Shown: positions 8,361 through 17,431 of the stretch, one piece after another
Layout of the letters: each line of letters begins with the position of its first letter
Position numbering within the stretch: the first letter of the stretch is position 1
Assembly: GCF_022819385.1 (NCBI RefSeq)
Contig: NZ_CP089290.1
Span: forward strand, 124,001-188,000
DNA length: 64,000 bases
Reading direction: 5' to 3'
Source: Candidatus Nanosynbacter sp. HMT-352
GTDB taxonomy: Bacteria; Patescibacteriota; Saccharimonadia; Saccharimonadales; Saccharimonadaceae
The notes under the pieces: model-generated
The model's database searches: none
Seen by the model: the letters and a program-made list of their open reading frames with translations, nothing else
What the model was told of the DNA's origin: nothing
Made by a program: the position numbers and the translations under genes

Positions 8361-10220
8361 CTACACAGCTCCGTAGCCGCCGATTGGTGAATCTGACGGT
8401 TTTATTTGTTGTGATACGGGATTTGTATTGATCAAATTATATTCGGTATCGCTAGCCTGAATCTGGATGTGAACGTGATTTTGTCCAGCAAAGAATAAAC
8501 CTTGTCCAACCGGGAAATTAGCTAGTCGTTTCTGCTCTTCATCTGTCAATTTAAACACTTGCGCTAAAACGTCAACGGCGCTGGCAGACTGCTTCAAAAG
8601 TAGTTGCATTGAGGAGTTGGAAACGATTGCTCGTCCCATTTTACTTCCGACGAAGTCTTCCACGTCCTGCGTGATTGTCGTTAGTCCTAATTGATATTTG
8701 CGGGCGCGCTTGGCTAATGAGAATAAGAAGTTGGCAGAATCGTCATATTTCATCAATTGCCAAGCCTCGTCAACAATCAACATACGCTTTCTCTGGTCGG
8801 TGCGCGTAATATTCCAGATGTGGTTCAGAACAATATACATCGCCGTTGGTCGCAGTTCATCTTCCAAGTCGCGAATATTAAAGACGACCATATTATTATT
8901 AATATCAATGTTACTCTGTTGTGAGAATATTCCCGCAAATGTTCCAGAGGTAAATTTGCGGAGTCGCTGAGCCAGACTTGGACCAGTTCCGCCCATATGA
9001 AGCAAAGTGTCGTATAGGTCGGAAATTGTTGGCGGCGTGGAATTATGTGTCAACGGGTCTGAAGTAATGCCAACGCGTGCGTAAGTGTCGATTAATGCTT
9101 GATCAATATCAGCTTCTTCTGCTGGCGATAATCCTGCTACGACTTGCCCGCCAGCTCCTACTCCTGCGCCGCCCAGCATTTGCCTGAGCAGTCCGTGTAG
9201 CGTAACTAAGTTAGCGCGCAGCGCGTCATCTGCTTCATCAGTGTCAATAACACGCGGCAAATCAAACGGATTGATCCTCGTGTCGCTACTTAAACTCAAT
9301 CGAATATAACTGCCACCAACTGCGTCGCACAGTTTTTGGTACTCGTTTTCTGGGTCGATAATCACAATATCAGCCCCAACCATCATACTTCTTAAAGCTT
9401 CTAACTTAACGGTAAATGATTTACCAGCACCAGACTTAGCGAACACGACCATATTGGCGTTTTCCAGAGAGAACCTGTCAAAAATCACCAAACCATTATT
9501 ATGCATATTAATTCCGTAAAGCACACCTTTATTGTCCGTCAAATCGGCTGAAGTGAATGGGAAGCTGGTTGAAATTGCGCCAGTATTCATGTTGCGGCGA
9601 ATCTGTAGTTCATCGGTCAATTGTGGAATAGAGCTATTCAATCCCTGTTCCTGCTGGCTGGAAGCCACTTTTGAGAACACCAATTGCTGACCAAAAATAG
9701 TTTCAATTTTATGCTGGATGAAGTTTAGTTCGTCCAAGCTGTCGGCGTAAAGCGTGATATATAAGCCATAGCGGAAGAACTTTTCGGCGCCAATCTGCAA
9801 TTGATCGCGCAATTCTTCAGCGTCTTGCAAAGCCGCTTCCAAGCCTGGGTCGCGCACCTTTCCCTTTTCCATGTTTATATTCATGGTTGCTTCCAGCTGA
9901 GTAACTTTTTTGCGCAGGTTATTTAGGACAATTTGCGTATCGACTGGATAAATAAACATACTAATATCCAGCACTTCATCGATGTTAATGATTGAGCTAA
10001 GCCAGCCGGTGTAGATTTGACGAGGATAGCCATAAACATACATTGTGCGGCCATATTTTGAGCCAAGTCTGAAATGGTCAGAATGAAGCTCAATACTACT
10101 TGGCGCAATAAAATCACGCAAAGTTCTAACACCAGTTAAGAAGGCTTGTTCGACTTCGGCTTGCTCTCGTGCTCGTTGCTGAGCGGCAATATCAACAGCA
10201 TCTAATTTCTTCTTTGCCAT
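8361..10220 (-). CDS. VirB4/TraC-type secretion ATPase
   Basis: 619-residue ATPase that energises type IV secretion or pilus assembly at the inner face of the membrane. The N-terminal half has VirB4-family features such as YGRTMYVYGYPRQIYTGWL (58-76). The P-loop AKSGAGKSFT spans 261-270 and the Walker B strand with DEAW (MLIVDEAWQL) about 480-489. Later motifs include TITQDVEDF and SNSSMQLLLKQS. Its start overlaps the stop of the upstream gene by one base, which suggests translational coupling. Confidence 0.93.
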   Translation of the reverse strand: MAKKKLDAVDIAAQQRAREQAEVEQAFLTGVRTLRDFIAPSSIELHSDHFRLGSKYGRTMYVYGYPRQIYTGWLSSIINIDEVLDISMFIYPVDTQIVLNNLRKKVTQLEATMNINMEKGKVRDPGLEAALQDAEELRDQLQIGAEKFFRYGLYITLYADSLDELNFIQHKIETIFGQQLVFSKVASSQQEQGLNSSIPQLTDELQIRRNMNTGAISTSFPFTSADLTDNKGVLYGINMHNNGLVIFDRFSLENANMVVFAKSGAGKSFTVKLEALRSMMVGADIVIIDPENEYQKLCDAVGGSYIRLSLSSDTRINPFDLPRVIDTDEADDALRANLVTLHGLLRQMLGGAGVGAGGQVVAGLSPAEEADIDQALIDTYARVGITSDPLTHNSTPPTISDLYDTLLHMGGTGPSLAQRLRKFTSGTFAGIFSQQSNIDINNNMVVFNIRDLEDELRPTAMYIVLNHIWNITRTDQRKRMLIVDEAWQLMKYDDSANFLFSLAKRARKYQLGLTTITQDVEDFVGSKMGRAIVSNSSMQLLLKQSASAVDVLAQVFKLTDEEQKRLANFPVGQGLFFAGQNHVHIQIQASDTEYNLINTNPVSQQIKPSDSPIGGYGAV

Positions 10221-11104
10221 TATTTTATACCTCCTGATGGCGGTTGACCTGTACCCTTAGTTACGTAAGTTGTTGTAAGTTCACTTGGATCAATTGCCGC
10301 CAATGATTCACGCGATGAAGTGTCTGGATTATATGAGGTGTAGAACAGCTCACCCAATTGCCTGGTATTTAATTGCCAGCTTTTTACGCCCATTTGGAAT
10401 AGACCATTCATAACCAAATCAATACGGTTCTTAATTTCATCTTTGGCTTTAGTATAGGTGACTTGGTCAATTTTTGTTACGGTTGCCTCTTTTTTTCCAC
10501 TGAAGAAGCTATTGAATAATCCCTTAGTTTGCTGCTTGAAGGCATTTTCCTCGCCAGCTGGATAATATGGAACGACAACATAAAAACTTTTATCCATAAT
10601 GTTTGCCTCTTGTGCCAGAATATCAATGAAATCCATATAATCGTCCATTAGGACATTGAGAAGCATATTGTCTTGATTGCGGCGAATCTCAGCCAATCTG
10701 TCCAGATATGGGCCAATGTCCACGCGGCGTGAACGGATAAGAACTTGAATTGGGAAATATAGAGAGTTAATGAAGTTTTGATAGCTAAACTCAATTCCCT
10801 CTCTTTCGCGTGAACTCATCAGGTCAAAGTTGATTGATTCACATTCCACTACCGCCCGAAAACTACCGTCGCTCATAATGATCATATTTTCGCGCATTTC
10901 AGAGAAAAGCAGCGTATTCTGGGTGCTAATTGGTCCTTTTTGTTTCTTATTCTCAGGGGTTTTGTCTGGAGACGGCGCAGTTGGATTTGGTCCTGAACCA
11001 ATTGCCCCTGGTGATTGCTGAGGGACATTAGGAAGAGCCGCATTGGTTTGCGGACCCTGCTGATAAGATTGTTGATTTTGTAACTCTGGTTGCATAAACC
11101 CCAC
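10220..11104 (-). CDS. VirB4-associated N-terminal-like partner protein
   Basis: 294 residues. A Pro/Gln/Asn-rich start (1-60) is followed by a folded region beginning STQNTLLFSEMRENMIIMSD, with VVECESINFDLMSSRERE and later an IQVLIRSRRVDIGPYLDRL block. This resembles the N-terminal domain found in TraC/VirB4-like conjugation proteins, here as a separate gene without a P-loop. It lies between PrgI and VirB4 with a 1-bp overlap, so it probably works in a complex with the ATPase. The exact family name is uncertain. Confidence 0.72.
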   Translation of the reverse strand: MGFMQPELQNQQSYQQGPQTNAALPNVPQQSPGAIGSGPNPTAPSPDKTPENKKQKGPISTQNTLLFSEMRENMIIMSDGSFRAVVECESINFDLMSSREREGIEFSYQNFINSLYFPIQVLIRSRRVDIGPYLDRLAEIRRNQDNMLLNVLMDDYMDFIDILAQEANIMDKSFYVVVPYYPAGEENAFKQQTKGLFNSFFSGKKEATVTKIDQVTYTKAKDEIKNRIDLVMNGLFQMGVKSWQLNTRQLGELFYTSYNPDTSSRESLAAIDPSELTTTYVTKGTGQPPSGGIK

Positions 11105-12016
11105 CTAACGTAGTGAAATCACCACTTCCTCATCTGATAATTTATTTTCTTGCTGAATTCGATTTGCCTCACGCGCAATCGTTTCAATCGAGAGGTCGCG
11201 GTTATTTGCCAGTTCTATTATAGCAGGTGGCACCTCGTTTACGCTAGTTTGCGGCGTGGTTGTCGGTTGAGTTTGAGCTGGAGCGCTCGCGGCAGGCCGT
11301 TCGGACGCTGGATTTAATACAGATTGACGCATCGTTGGGTACGGATTCATTTGTAGTGGTGTGGCTGGAGTAGGATTATCTGGTTGAGATGATTGGGGTG
11401 TTTGCGCGGGAGGCGGCGTAGCAGATTGCCCTGTTTGCATCTTTTGGATAACTTCTTGTCGCCTACGAACATCGGACTGATTTATTAAGTGATTGATATT
11501 TTGCGCCGTAGCACTATTTTCATCCAATATGTCGTTAGCTGCCTGTCCTTCGTTAAACAAATCGGCACGCATTGAACTGTTAGGATCATTGACGCCACGA
11601 ATTGACCAACCTTGACTATCCACCAGATTCGCCAAATATGATAATCTTCGCTGGACTTCGGCTTGATCGTAATTATTACCGTAAGTCTTCTCCTCGACTT
11701 TTGGCGCGATAACTTCGACTAATCTTTCAATTCCATCAGGCTGCCATAGACGCTTTTTTGGTTTTAGCATAAAAGAAATGACTGCTGCCAAATAAACTTC
11801 CATCGGTTGATCTTTTTTAAGCGGTAAAGCTAGCGCTCCAAAGAATAAAATTATCGGCACAGGAATTATTGCCAAAGGTAGTAAAATTGTACTCAAACCG
11901 TATGCAATAGCGATTCCGATAACAGCTATAATTAAGAATACAAACTGTCGGAAACTAAACGGCCCGAGCAGTTTGTCCTCCGCCTCGACATCTTGAGGAA
12001 CTTTATACACCGACAT
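11105..12016 (-). CDS. PrgI-family membrane protein of the secretion system
   Basis: 303 residues. The N-terminus matches the PrgI family of Gram-positive conjugation loci: VYKVPQDVEAEDKLLGPFSF, then two close membrane helices at about 27-67, then YLAAVISFMLKPKKRLW. PrgI proteins act like VirB3 and anchor VirB4 at the membrane. The C-terminal two thirds are polar, with a Pro/Thr/Gln-rich linker (about 190-265) and a final helical segment, longer than in simple PrgI proteins. The stop codon is immediately before the start of the VirB4 partner gene. Confidence 0.87.
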   Translation of the reverse strand: MSVYKVPQDVEAEDKLLGPFSFRQFVFLIIAVIGIAIAYGLSTILLPLAIIPVPIILFFGALALPLKKDQPMEVYLAAVISFMLKPKKRLWQPDGIERLVEVIAPKVEEKTYGNNYDQAEVQRRLSYLANLVDSQGWSIRGVNDPNSSMRADLFNEGQAANDILDENSATAQNINHLINQSDVRRRQEVIQKMQTGQSATPPPAQTPQSSQPDNPTPATPLQMNPYPTMRQSVLNPASERPAASAPAQTQPTTTPQTSVNEVPPAIIELANNRDLSIETIAREANRIQQENKLSDEEVVISLR

Positions 12017-12045
12017 ACTGCTTATATTATATCAAAATATGGAGA

Positions 12046-14580
12046 TTATAGCATATTGCGGAAAATTTCAAATTGCTCTTTGGTTGCATCAGTTGCATTA
12101 GCTGATAACCTCTTATCGGTAAGGATTGTGTTGATAACTTTCTTAAGATCTTGACGTTTCTTATCAGTAATAACAGATGTAGTATTTACAGCTTCTATCA
12201 ACAACTTAACGGCATCGGCATCCGTAGACGCTAAAGTTTCAGGTTTATATTTACCACCCTGCAACCATTCAGCAAAGTAGTTCATTAGATCTCCCCTGTT
12301 ATTAATATCACCCTTCAGCATATCATCAATGAGCTTACCTCCCATAAAGGACGCCTTATTCCTTACACCAGATTCTGCTAGCGCTGAAGCTGCAGAAGAA
12401 TAGAATTCTGGCGGCAATTCGCTAAGAAGCTCGGCGACTTCTGTTGCGGTACCGTATTTAATCTGCTCCTCAATTGCGGCTTCACGTACGAATATACTAT
12501 CTCCAGATAAATTAACTCCACCAGGAAGGCTTATAGATACCTTGTCCAGGGCTAATCCCTGCCTCTGTTTTGCATCCAATTTGTAGTGCTTTATGATTTG
12601 ACGAGCCTCATCGATTGACTTAGCATACTCGCTACGGCTGGTTGCTATGGCTGAAGCTAAGGCCGCATTTGCACCAATCAAATTGCCATTTGCATCTTTG
12701 AATACGTGACCGCCGGCTTTCTCTCGAAGTTCCTTGCTGTTTATCAATTGCTCTGCAAATTCACTATGCTGTTGACGTTGAGCGTTATTTTTAATCAGAC
12801 CTGCAGTTGCAATTTCGGTTTCTAGGTCTTTAATGTCATTCATGAATGCAGTTTGCTGCTGATGAGCTTTCAAATCTTGTCGAGTTGCATAGGTAGCCGA
12901 CATATTTCTCCTAGCACGATCGTATAGAGATCTTTTTTCGTATATATCATCTGGTGCGTGACCCAGCGTAGCTTCGGTATAGCGATTATCATCTTGTGCA
13001 GATAAGAAATCTGAGCGTCTGGAAGCCTGCCTGGCATACAAGTCTGACTTCTTATACCTGGCTGTATTTCTAAATGAATTCTCGGCATTTTTCTGTGAAG
13101 TTTCCAGATCCTTTTTACGCAATCTACTGTTATGATCTGCCCAACGGCGTAAACGATTTGGGTTGAATCGCGCCATATTGGCATTAGCCAGTTTCTTGTT
13201 TTTAATAGTTTCGCGGCGATCTTTAGACCAGTTCTTAGTCCTGTCGTATAAGCCCTTGTTTTTATCATTAACAAACCCAGCAAATTTGCCTAATACTCCG
13301 CCGCTAAGTTTCAGAATTATAGGTGTTAAGGCTAATGGTATAACCTGAACTACCATACCTAAAATCTGCATTATTCCACCATTTGCTCCTGTAGCGTTTT
13401 GGATAATTATTATTCCTGCCAATTGTGCTCCACCGAATATTACAGCGAATGCCGGGAAGAATACTAACATCGTGAAGAATAAGTCTCGCCATTTCTTAAA
13501 CCATTTTTCTGTACCAGGAAGTAAATAACAAACAAATGCTAAAGGTGAAATGATGATTAAGATTACAATTAAAGCTTGGCGCGCTGCCATAATTAGAAGC
13601 ACTAAGAGAAGTACTAGACCTATTCCCACTAATGCTGATAGCGCCAACGGTAGCAATTCTGCGCCCATGGCTACTGTTGCGACTACCCCGCCAGCTAAAG
13701 CCCCGTTGGACAATATCATCATAATAACTTCCGACCATGTCCAACCTACGCCCGTATTTTCTCCTACAGTGGATATGGTATTTTTAATCCCCATGAAAGC
13801 GTCCTGGAAGGCGTAGCCAGTTACGTTTGATAAATCCAGCAATACAGCACAAAACGTGAATGATAAGTTAACCAGCACCGCCGCAATTACTAACCTAGGG
13901 AGCATTTTTTTAACGCCGTAATTGCTAATTCCTACGGAGGTTAATTGTGAGTAGATAATCACCAAAAACGCCACAATAAACGCCACGTTGCTGATGTTGC
14001 GCATAATGACCCACGCCAGATAAATTCCACTGTTTTGGTTGGTTGTTTCTAATGGCTTGGTTTTTAAGAACTCCTGAAGTGCGCTGTACATAAAATCAAT
14101 GCCATCAGCCAGCCAGTTGGAAACTGGACAGATAATCCAACCTATTCCCTGTACATCACAGGAAGTGCTGGTTGAATTTTCAGATGGCGATTCAATTGAA
14201 ATAGTTGAGGTGCTGGTTTGCTCATAAGTGTTCGGTGGCGTAAATGAATAAACCGCGTAGGTTGCGGAACTTAGTGAAGATATTTCGCTTGATGGGAAAT
14301 AAATAACCTTGGTTTCTTTTTTATTCTTGTCTTCATTAACATAAACAAGCGAATTATCAGGTAGGTTAAATTGTTTGATCTTTTTATCATCACTTACCTT
14401 CGTGTATTTTTCTTTGTTGTAGGTTAAATTATGACCGCTCCATTCTGCATCTACAGCATGAACAGAAGTCGAGTGTGTTAAGGTATTAAGAAAAATGCCC
14501 ACCAGCATCCCTGCTATCAGCAATACGAACCACTGCAGCCACTTGTTAAGAAGCTGCTTACGGGAAATTAACCACTCCAT
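12046..14580 (-). CDS. VirB6/TrbL-like polytopic membrane protein, copy 1
   Basis: 844 residues. An N-terminal signal or anchor helix (about 15-36) is followed by an exposed region, then the motif GWIICPVSNWLADGIDFMY (about 145-163) and about six membrane helices between 185 and 430 (for example NYGVKKMLPRLVIAAVLVNL). A long charged, coiled-coil-like cytoplasmic tail spans about 440-844. VirB6/TrbL proteins form the inner-membrane channel of type IV systems. It is clearly paralogous to the upstream 919-residue protein. A 29-bp gap separates it from prgI. Confidence 0.87.
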   Translation of the reverse strand: MEWLISRKQLLNKWLQWFVLLIAGMLVGIFLNTLTHSTSVHAVDAEWSGHNLTYNKEKYTKVSDDKKIKQFNLPDNSLVYVNEDKNKKETKVIYFPSSEISSLSSATYAVYSFTPPNTYEQTSTSTISIESPSENSTSTSCDVQGIGWIICPVSNWLADGIDFMYSALQEFLKTKPLETTNQNSGIYLAWVIMRNISNVAFIVAFLVIIYSQLTSVGISNYGVKKMLPRLVIAAVLVNLSFTFCAVLLDLSNVTGYAFQDAFMGIKNTISTVGENTGVGWTWSEVIMMILSNGALAGGVVATVAMGAELLPLALSALVGIGLVLLLVLLIMAARQALIVILIIISPLAFVCYLLPGTEKWFKKWRDLFFTMLVFFPAFAVIFGGAQLAGIIIIQNATGANGGIMQILGMVVQVIPLALTPIILKLSGGVLGKFAGFVNDKNKGLYDRTKNWSKDRRETIKNKKLANANMARFNPNRLRRWADHNSRLRKKDLETSQKNAENSFRNTARYKKSDLYARQASRRSDFLSAQDDNRYTEATLGHAPDDIYEKRSLYDRARRNMSATYATRQDLKAHQQQTAFMNDIKDLETEIATAGLIKNNAQRQQHSEFAEQLINSKELREKAGGHVFKDANGNLIGANAALASAIATSRSEYAKSIDEARQIIKHYKLDAKQRQGLALDKVSISLPGGVNLSGDSIFVREAAIEEQIKYGTATEVAELLSELPPEFYSSAASALAESGVRNKASFMGGKLIDDMLKGDINNRGDLMNYFAEWLQGGKYKPETLASTDADAVKLLIEAVNTTSVITDKKRQDLKKVINTILTDKRLSANATDATKEQFEIFRNML

Positions 14581-14626
14581 CTGAGGTTATATTAGCATTT
14601 TTGATGGAAAAAGTCAAGAGTAGGGG

Positions 14627-17386
14627 TCAAGAGCCAACTTTACGGAATGTGCTATCCAATTTTCCGTTTATATTCTTTGCAGTATTTGGGTTCAATCTAG
14701 CCTTAAGGGCCATACTTTTAATATTCGATATGGCACTTGTGGCATTTTTGTTGGTTTTTTTATCCTCCGCCTTCATAGATGCGTCAACTAACCATTCAGT
14801 ACCCGCTGCATTTTGCACAAGATGTTCTGCTTGTAAATTGCCACCTGCAGCGTTATCTATAGCCATATTCTTTAGATCAGTCATATTTCCAACTTTATCT
14901 TCGAGGATATCATTCCCGAATTTGTTTCCTATGATATTATTATCTCCCTTTGCAAATGAACCTTTAATCGCTCGTTGTTTTATAGAAGTATCTACACCTT
15001 TTAGGCTACTCAGCACCTCCATACGTTCTTCAAAACTACCATTAGCCATAGTATGATCAATGGCAGCTGCGCGCATAGCTTTTGAGGCTTTTGTGTCTGT
15101 GCCGTTGGCTATCTTGGCTATATCGTCCGATGTCATACCTTGCAACATTGTGGATGCGTCTTCAACGTCGCTTTCGAACGCCTTAGCTACAGTTGCGCGG
15201 GCGCGTGCTCCACCTTTATCCCAACCCATAAATCGACCAACCTTACCATTGTCTATCTTTGTGCGAAAATCACCTGCTCGCATGCTTGCGCGTTTTCTAT
15301 TTATGAAGTCTGAATATTTTCTTTTCGTATCGCCAATAACAGAATTGTCAACACGTCCTTTTGCTGTACCTTTTATGTTTCCGGCAAATCTACTATGGGC
15401 ACCGGCGCTCATTTTCCCTATCTTTGCCCCGATACTACCCAGTGAACTTAAGGAGTTTTGCAATACGAAAGGTGTGGCAATGAGCGGCATAGTAGTGGCT
15501 GCTAAAGCAACTAGCTGCAGAGTCTCGTCTGGATTATTCGGATCAACTGTCGCACTTGATGCTAACACTGCACCAGCTAATTTTCCCGCGCCGTACAACA
15601 AAGATATTATAGGAAATACTAATAGCAGTCCCCGGAACATTTTCATCCATTTTTTAAATAAGTCTTCTGTATTTGGCAGTAGCCACGCCGCGAAGGCTAT
15701 AGGAGACATGGATATTAATAGTATGATACCTGCTTGCCTAACTACTAGAATAATAAATACTGTCATAATCGCCAAGAATCCAGCAGCAAGAGTGGGGATT
15801 CCAATAGCTAAGGCGGCAAATGCAGCTACTCCGCCAACACCCACTATGGTGGCAGCGATGGCACTACCCCATCCTGCAGCTTCAGATTCAGTACCTATTC
15901 CTCCCGCTCCAGCTTCTAAGGCGTCCTTTAATGTATGCCCTAATATATTAGATAAGTCTACAAAAATCTGACAAAGATAATAAGATAAATTAACTAGTAA
16001 AGCCCCTATTATTAAGCGAGGCAGGATTTTCTTAATTCCATAATTACTAACGCCAACATTAGAGATTTGAGAAAATATAATCCATAAGAATATTACGGCG
16101 AATATGGCGTTGGCTATATTGCGGAAAAAATCCCAACCTTGCTTTGCTCCGGAAGTATTGCTGTTGTCACCAAGTATTGCTGGTTTTATATCTAAAAATC
16201 CAGAAATAGCACCGTAGGCTGCGTCATTAATGTTAGCTACGAATGTCATTACGGGGCAGATTAGCCAGCCTAAACCGCCATCAATACCGCAGGAGTTTTT
16301 TGGTTCGCCGCCTTCCTCTTCTTCTGGGGCTTCAATTTTGGCAGACTGACCTTGTTTACAGGCGTTTATTTTTTCTTCGTCACCATCATAGGTTTTTCCA
16401 CAGTGTGCGGTATCACTCTTATGGTTTGCGCCGTCTTTGCAGGCTTTAAGCTTTTCATCAGCCAGTCCTGCGCAGGCAGTATCTACTGCATTTATTTTTA
16501 GAATAATTAAATATTTTTTAGCCGCAATTGCCAGTTCACTTTCAATTGATTTGCATGAAGGAAAATCAGGCGTATTATATTTGTTATATCCTCCGTCATA
16601 CATGTACTCAGTTTTGCCTTTTGGCTTGTATATCCTATCAACCTTTTTAGCGGCTATGTTAACGACAGAAACCTTCCATGTGTTGTCAGACTTACTGGTT
16701 GCTTCACCATCCACACAACCCTTAATCCAGTCTGAATATTTTCTATATTTTATGTAAGCATCTTCTTCTGCTTTAGTGTGATCGTATCCAGTTAATGTCT
16801 TAAGAGCATTTAAGAAATTCTCTTTGCCATTCTTAGGCATACCACTATAGGTGAAATCGTTAGTTAATCCTAAAGCAACACATTCTTCATGTTTTGCATT
16901 ACTATCATTATTTCCTTTTAAACCGTTCTTTGAGTAGCCCATATAACACAGTAACTCATTTGGTGAAATTCCAAATGTATTAAAAGCCTCTTGCTGAAAT
17001 TCTGTACTGTTACATTTTATTCCACCCTTATTAAACCCCTTTACTTCCGGATATGTACCTATATAAGCATAAACAGAAATATAATCCCCCCACGTCGAGA
17101 ATACTACATTATCATTCAACAGCTGGTCATCAACGTCAGTATGCACCGCTAGAGGAAGGGTGAAGCATTTTGCCATAGCAGAGGCGTACATGAAGAACTT
17201 GTATTGTTCATTCTCTTTTAGATTACTGAACCTGCTCGGGTCTTTTGAAGCTAACGCGGGATGGGCTGATAAAATATTTGCTATAGGTAGTATAAAAAGA
17301 GTAAATATGCATAAAAGTATAATAGACTTCTTAAGCCACCCCACCCTTTTAATTGCTTGTTTCCCAATAAACATAAACACCTTCAT
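14627..17386 (-). CDS. VirB6/TrbL-like polytopic membrane protein, copy 2
   Basis: 919 residues. A signal helix at about 20-46 is followed by a cysteine-containing exterior domain of roughly 330 residues with repeated short ADEKLKACK/DEEKINACK units. Then come GWLICPVMTFVANINDAAY and a multi-helix block with NYGIKKILPRLIIGALLVNL, matching copy 1 nearly residue for residue, and a charged C-terminal tail. It is inferred to be a channel component. The start is ambiguous: ATG 17386 lies inside a perfect hairpin, and an in-frame ATG at 17374 has GAAGG just upstream. Confidence 0.86.
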   Translation of the reverse strand: MKVFMFIGKQAIKRVGWLKKSIILLCIFTLFILPIANILSAHPALASKDPSRFSNLKENEQYKFFMYASAMAKCFTLPLAVHTDVDDQLLNDNVVFSTWGDYISVYAYIGTYPEVKGFNKGGIKCNSTEFQQEAFNTFGISPNELLCYMGYSKNGLKGNNDSNAKHEECVALGLTNDFTYSGMPKNGKENFLNALKTLTGYDHTKAEEDAYIKYRKYSDWIKGCVDGEATSKSDNTWKVSVVNIAAKKVDRIYKPKGKTEYMYDGGYNKYNTPDFPSCKSIESELAIAAKKYLIILKINAVDTACAGLADEKLKACKDGANHKSDTAHCGKTYDGDEEKINACKQGQSAKIEAPEEEEGGEPKNSCGIDGGLGWLICPVMTFVANINDAAYGAISGFLDIKPAILGDNSNTSGAKQGWDFFRNIANAIFAVIFLWIIFSQISNVGVSNYGIKKILPRLIIGALLVNLSYYLCQIFVDLSNILGHTLKDALEAGAGGIGTESEAAGWGSAIAATIVGVGGVAAFAALAIGIPTLAAGFLAIMTVFIILVVRQAGIILLISMSPIAFAAWLLPNTEDLFKKWMKMFRGLLLVFPIISLLYGAGKLAGAVLASSATVDPNNPDETLQLVALAATTMPLIATPFVLQNSLSSLGSIGAKIGKMSAGAHSRFAGNIKGTAKGRVDNSVIGDTKRKYSDFINRKRASMRAGDFRTKIDNGKVGRFMGWDKGGARARATVAKAFESDVEDASTMLQGMTSDDIAKIANGTDTKASKAMRAAAIDHTMANGSFEERMEVLSSLKGVDTSIKQRAIKGSFAKGDNNIIGNKFGNDILEDKVGNMTDLKNMAIDNAAGGNLQAEHLVQNAAGTEWLVDASMKAEDKKTNKNATSAISNIKSMALKARLNPNTAKNINGKLDSTFRKVGS

Positions 17387-17411
17387 TTAATCACATATGA
17401 AGGTGTTTATG
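17372..17411 (-). promoter_or_regulatory. Perfect 15-bp hairpin covering the start codon of VirB6-like copy 2
   Basis: Arms CATAAACACCTTCAT (17372-17386) and ATGAAGGTGTTTATG (17397-17411) are exactly complementary with a 10-nt loop. On the minus-strand transcript the 3' arm contains the start codon at 17386, so folding would hide it. It may be translational control or a read-through terminator after the lipoprotein gene. Confidence 0.6.
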
Positions 17412-17431
17412 CAAGGAATAGATTAAAAAAT

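Noticed and set aside
14601-16757. Long plus-strand reading frames opposite the VirB6-like gene
   Set aside because: They are antisense shadows of a strongly supported membrane protein and show no ribosome sites or family motifs.
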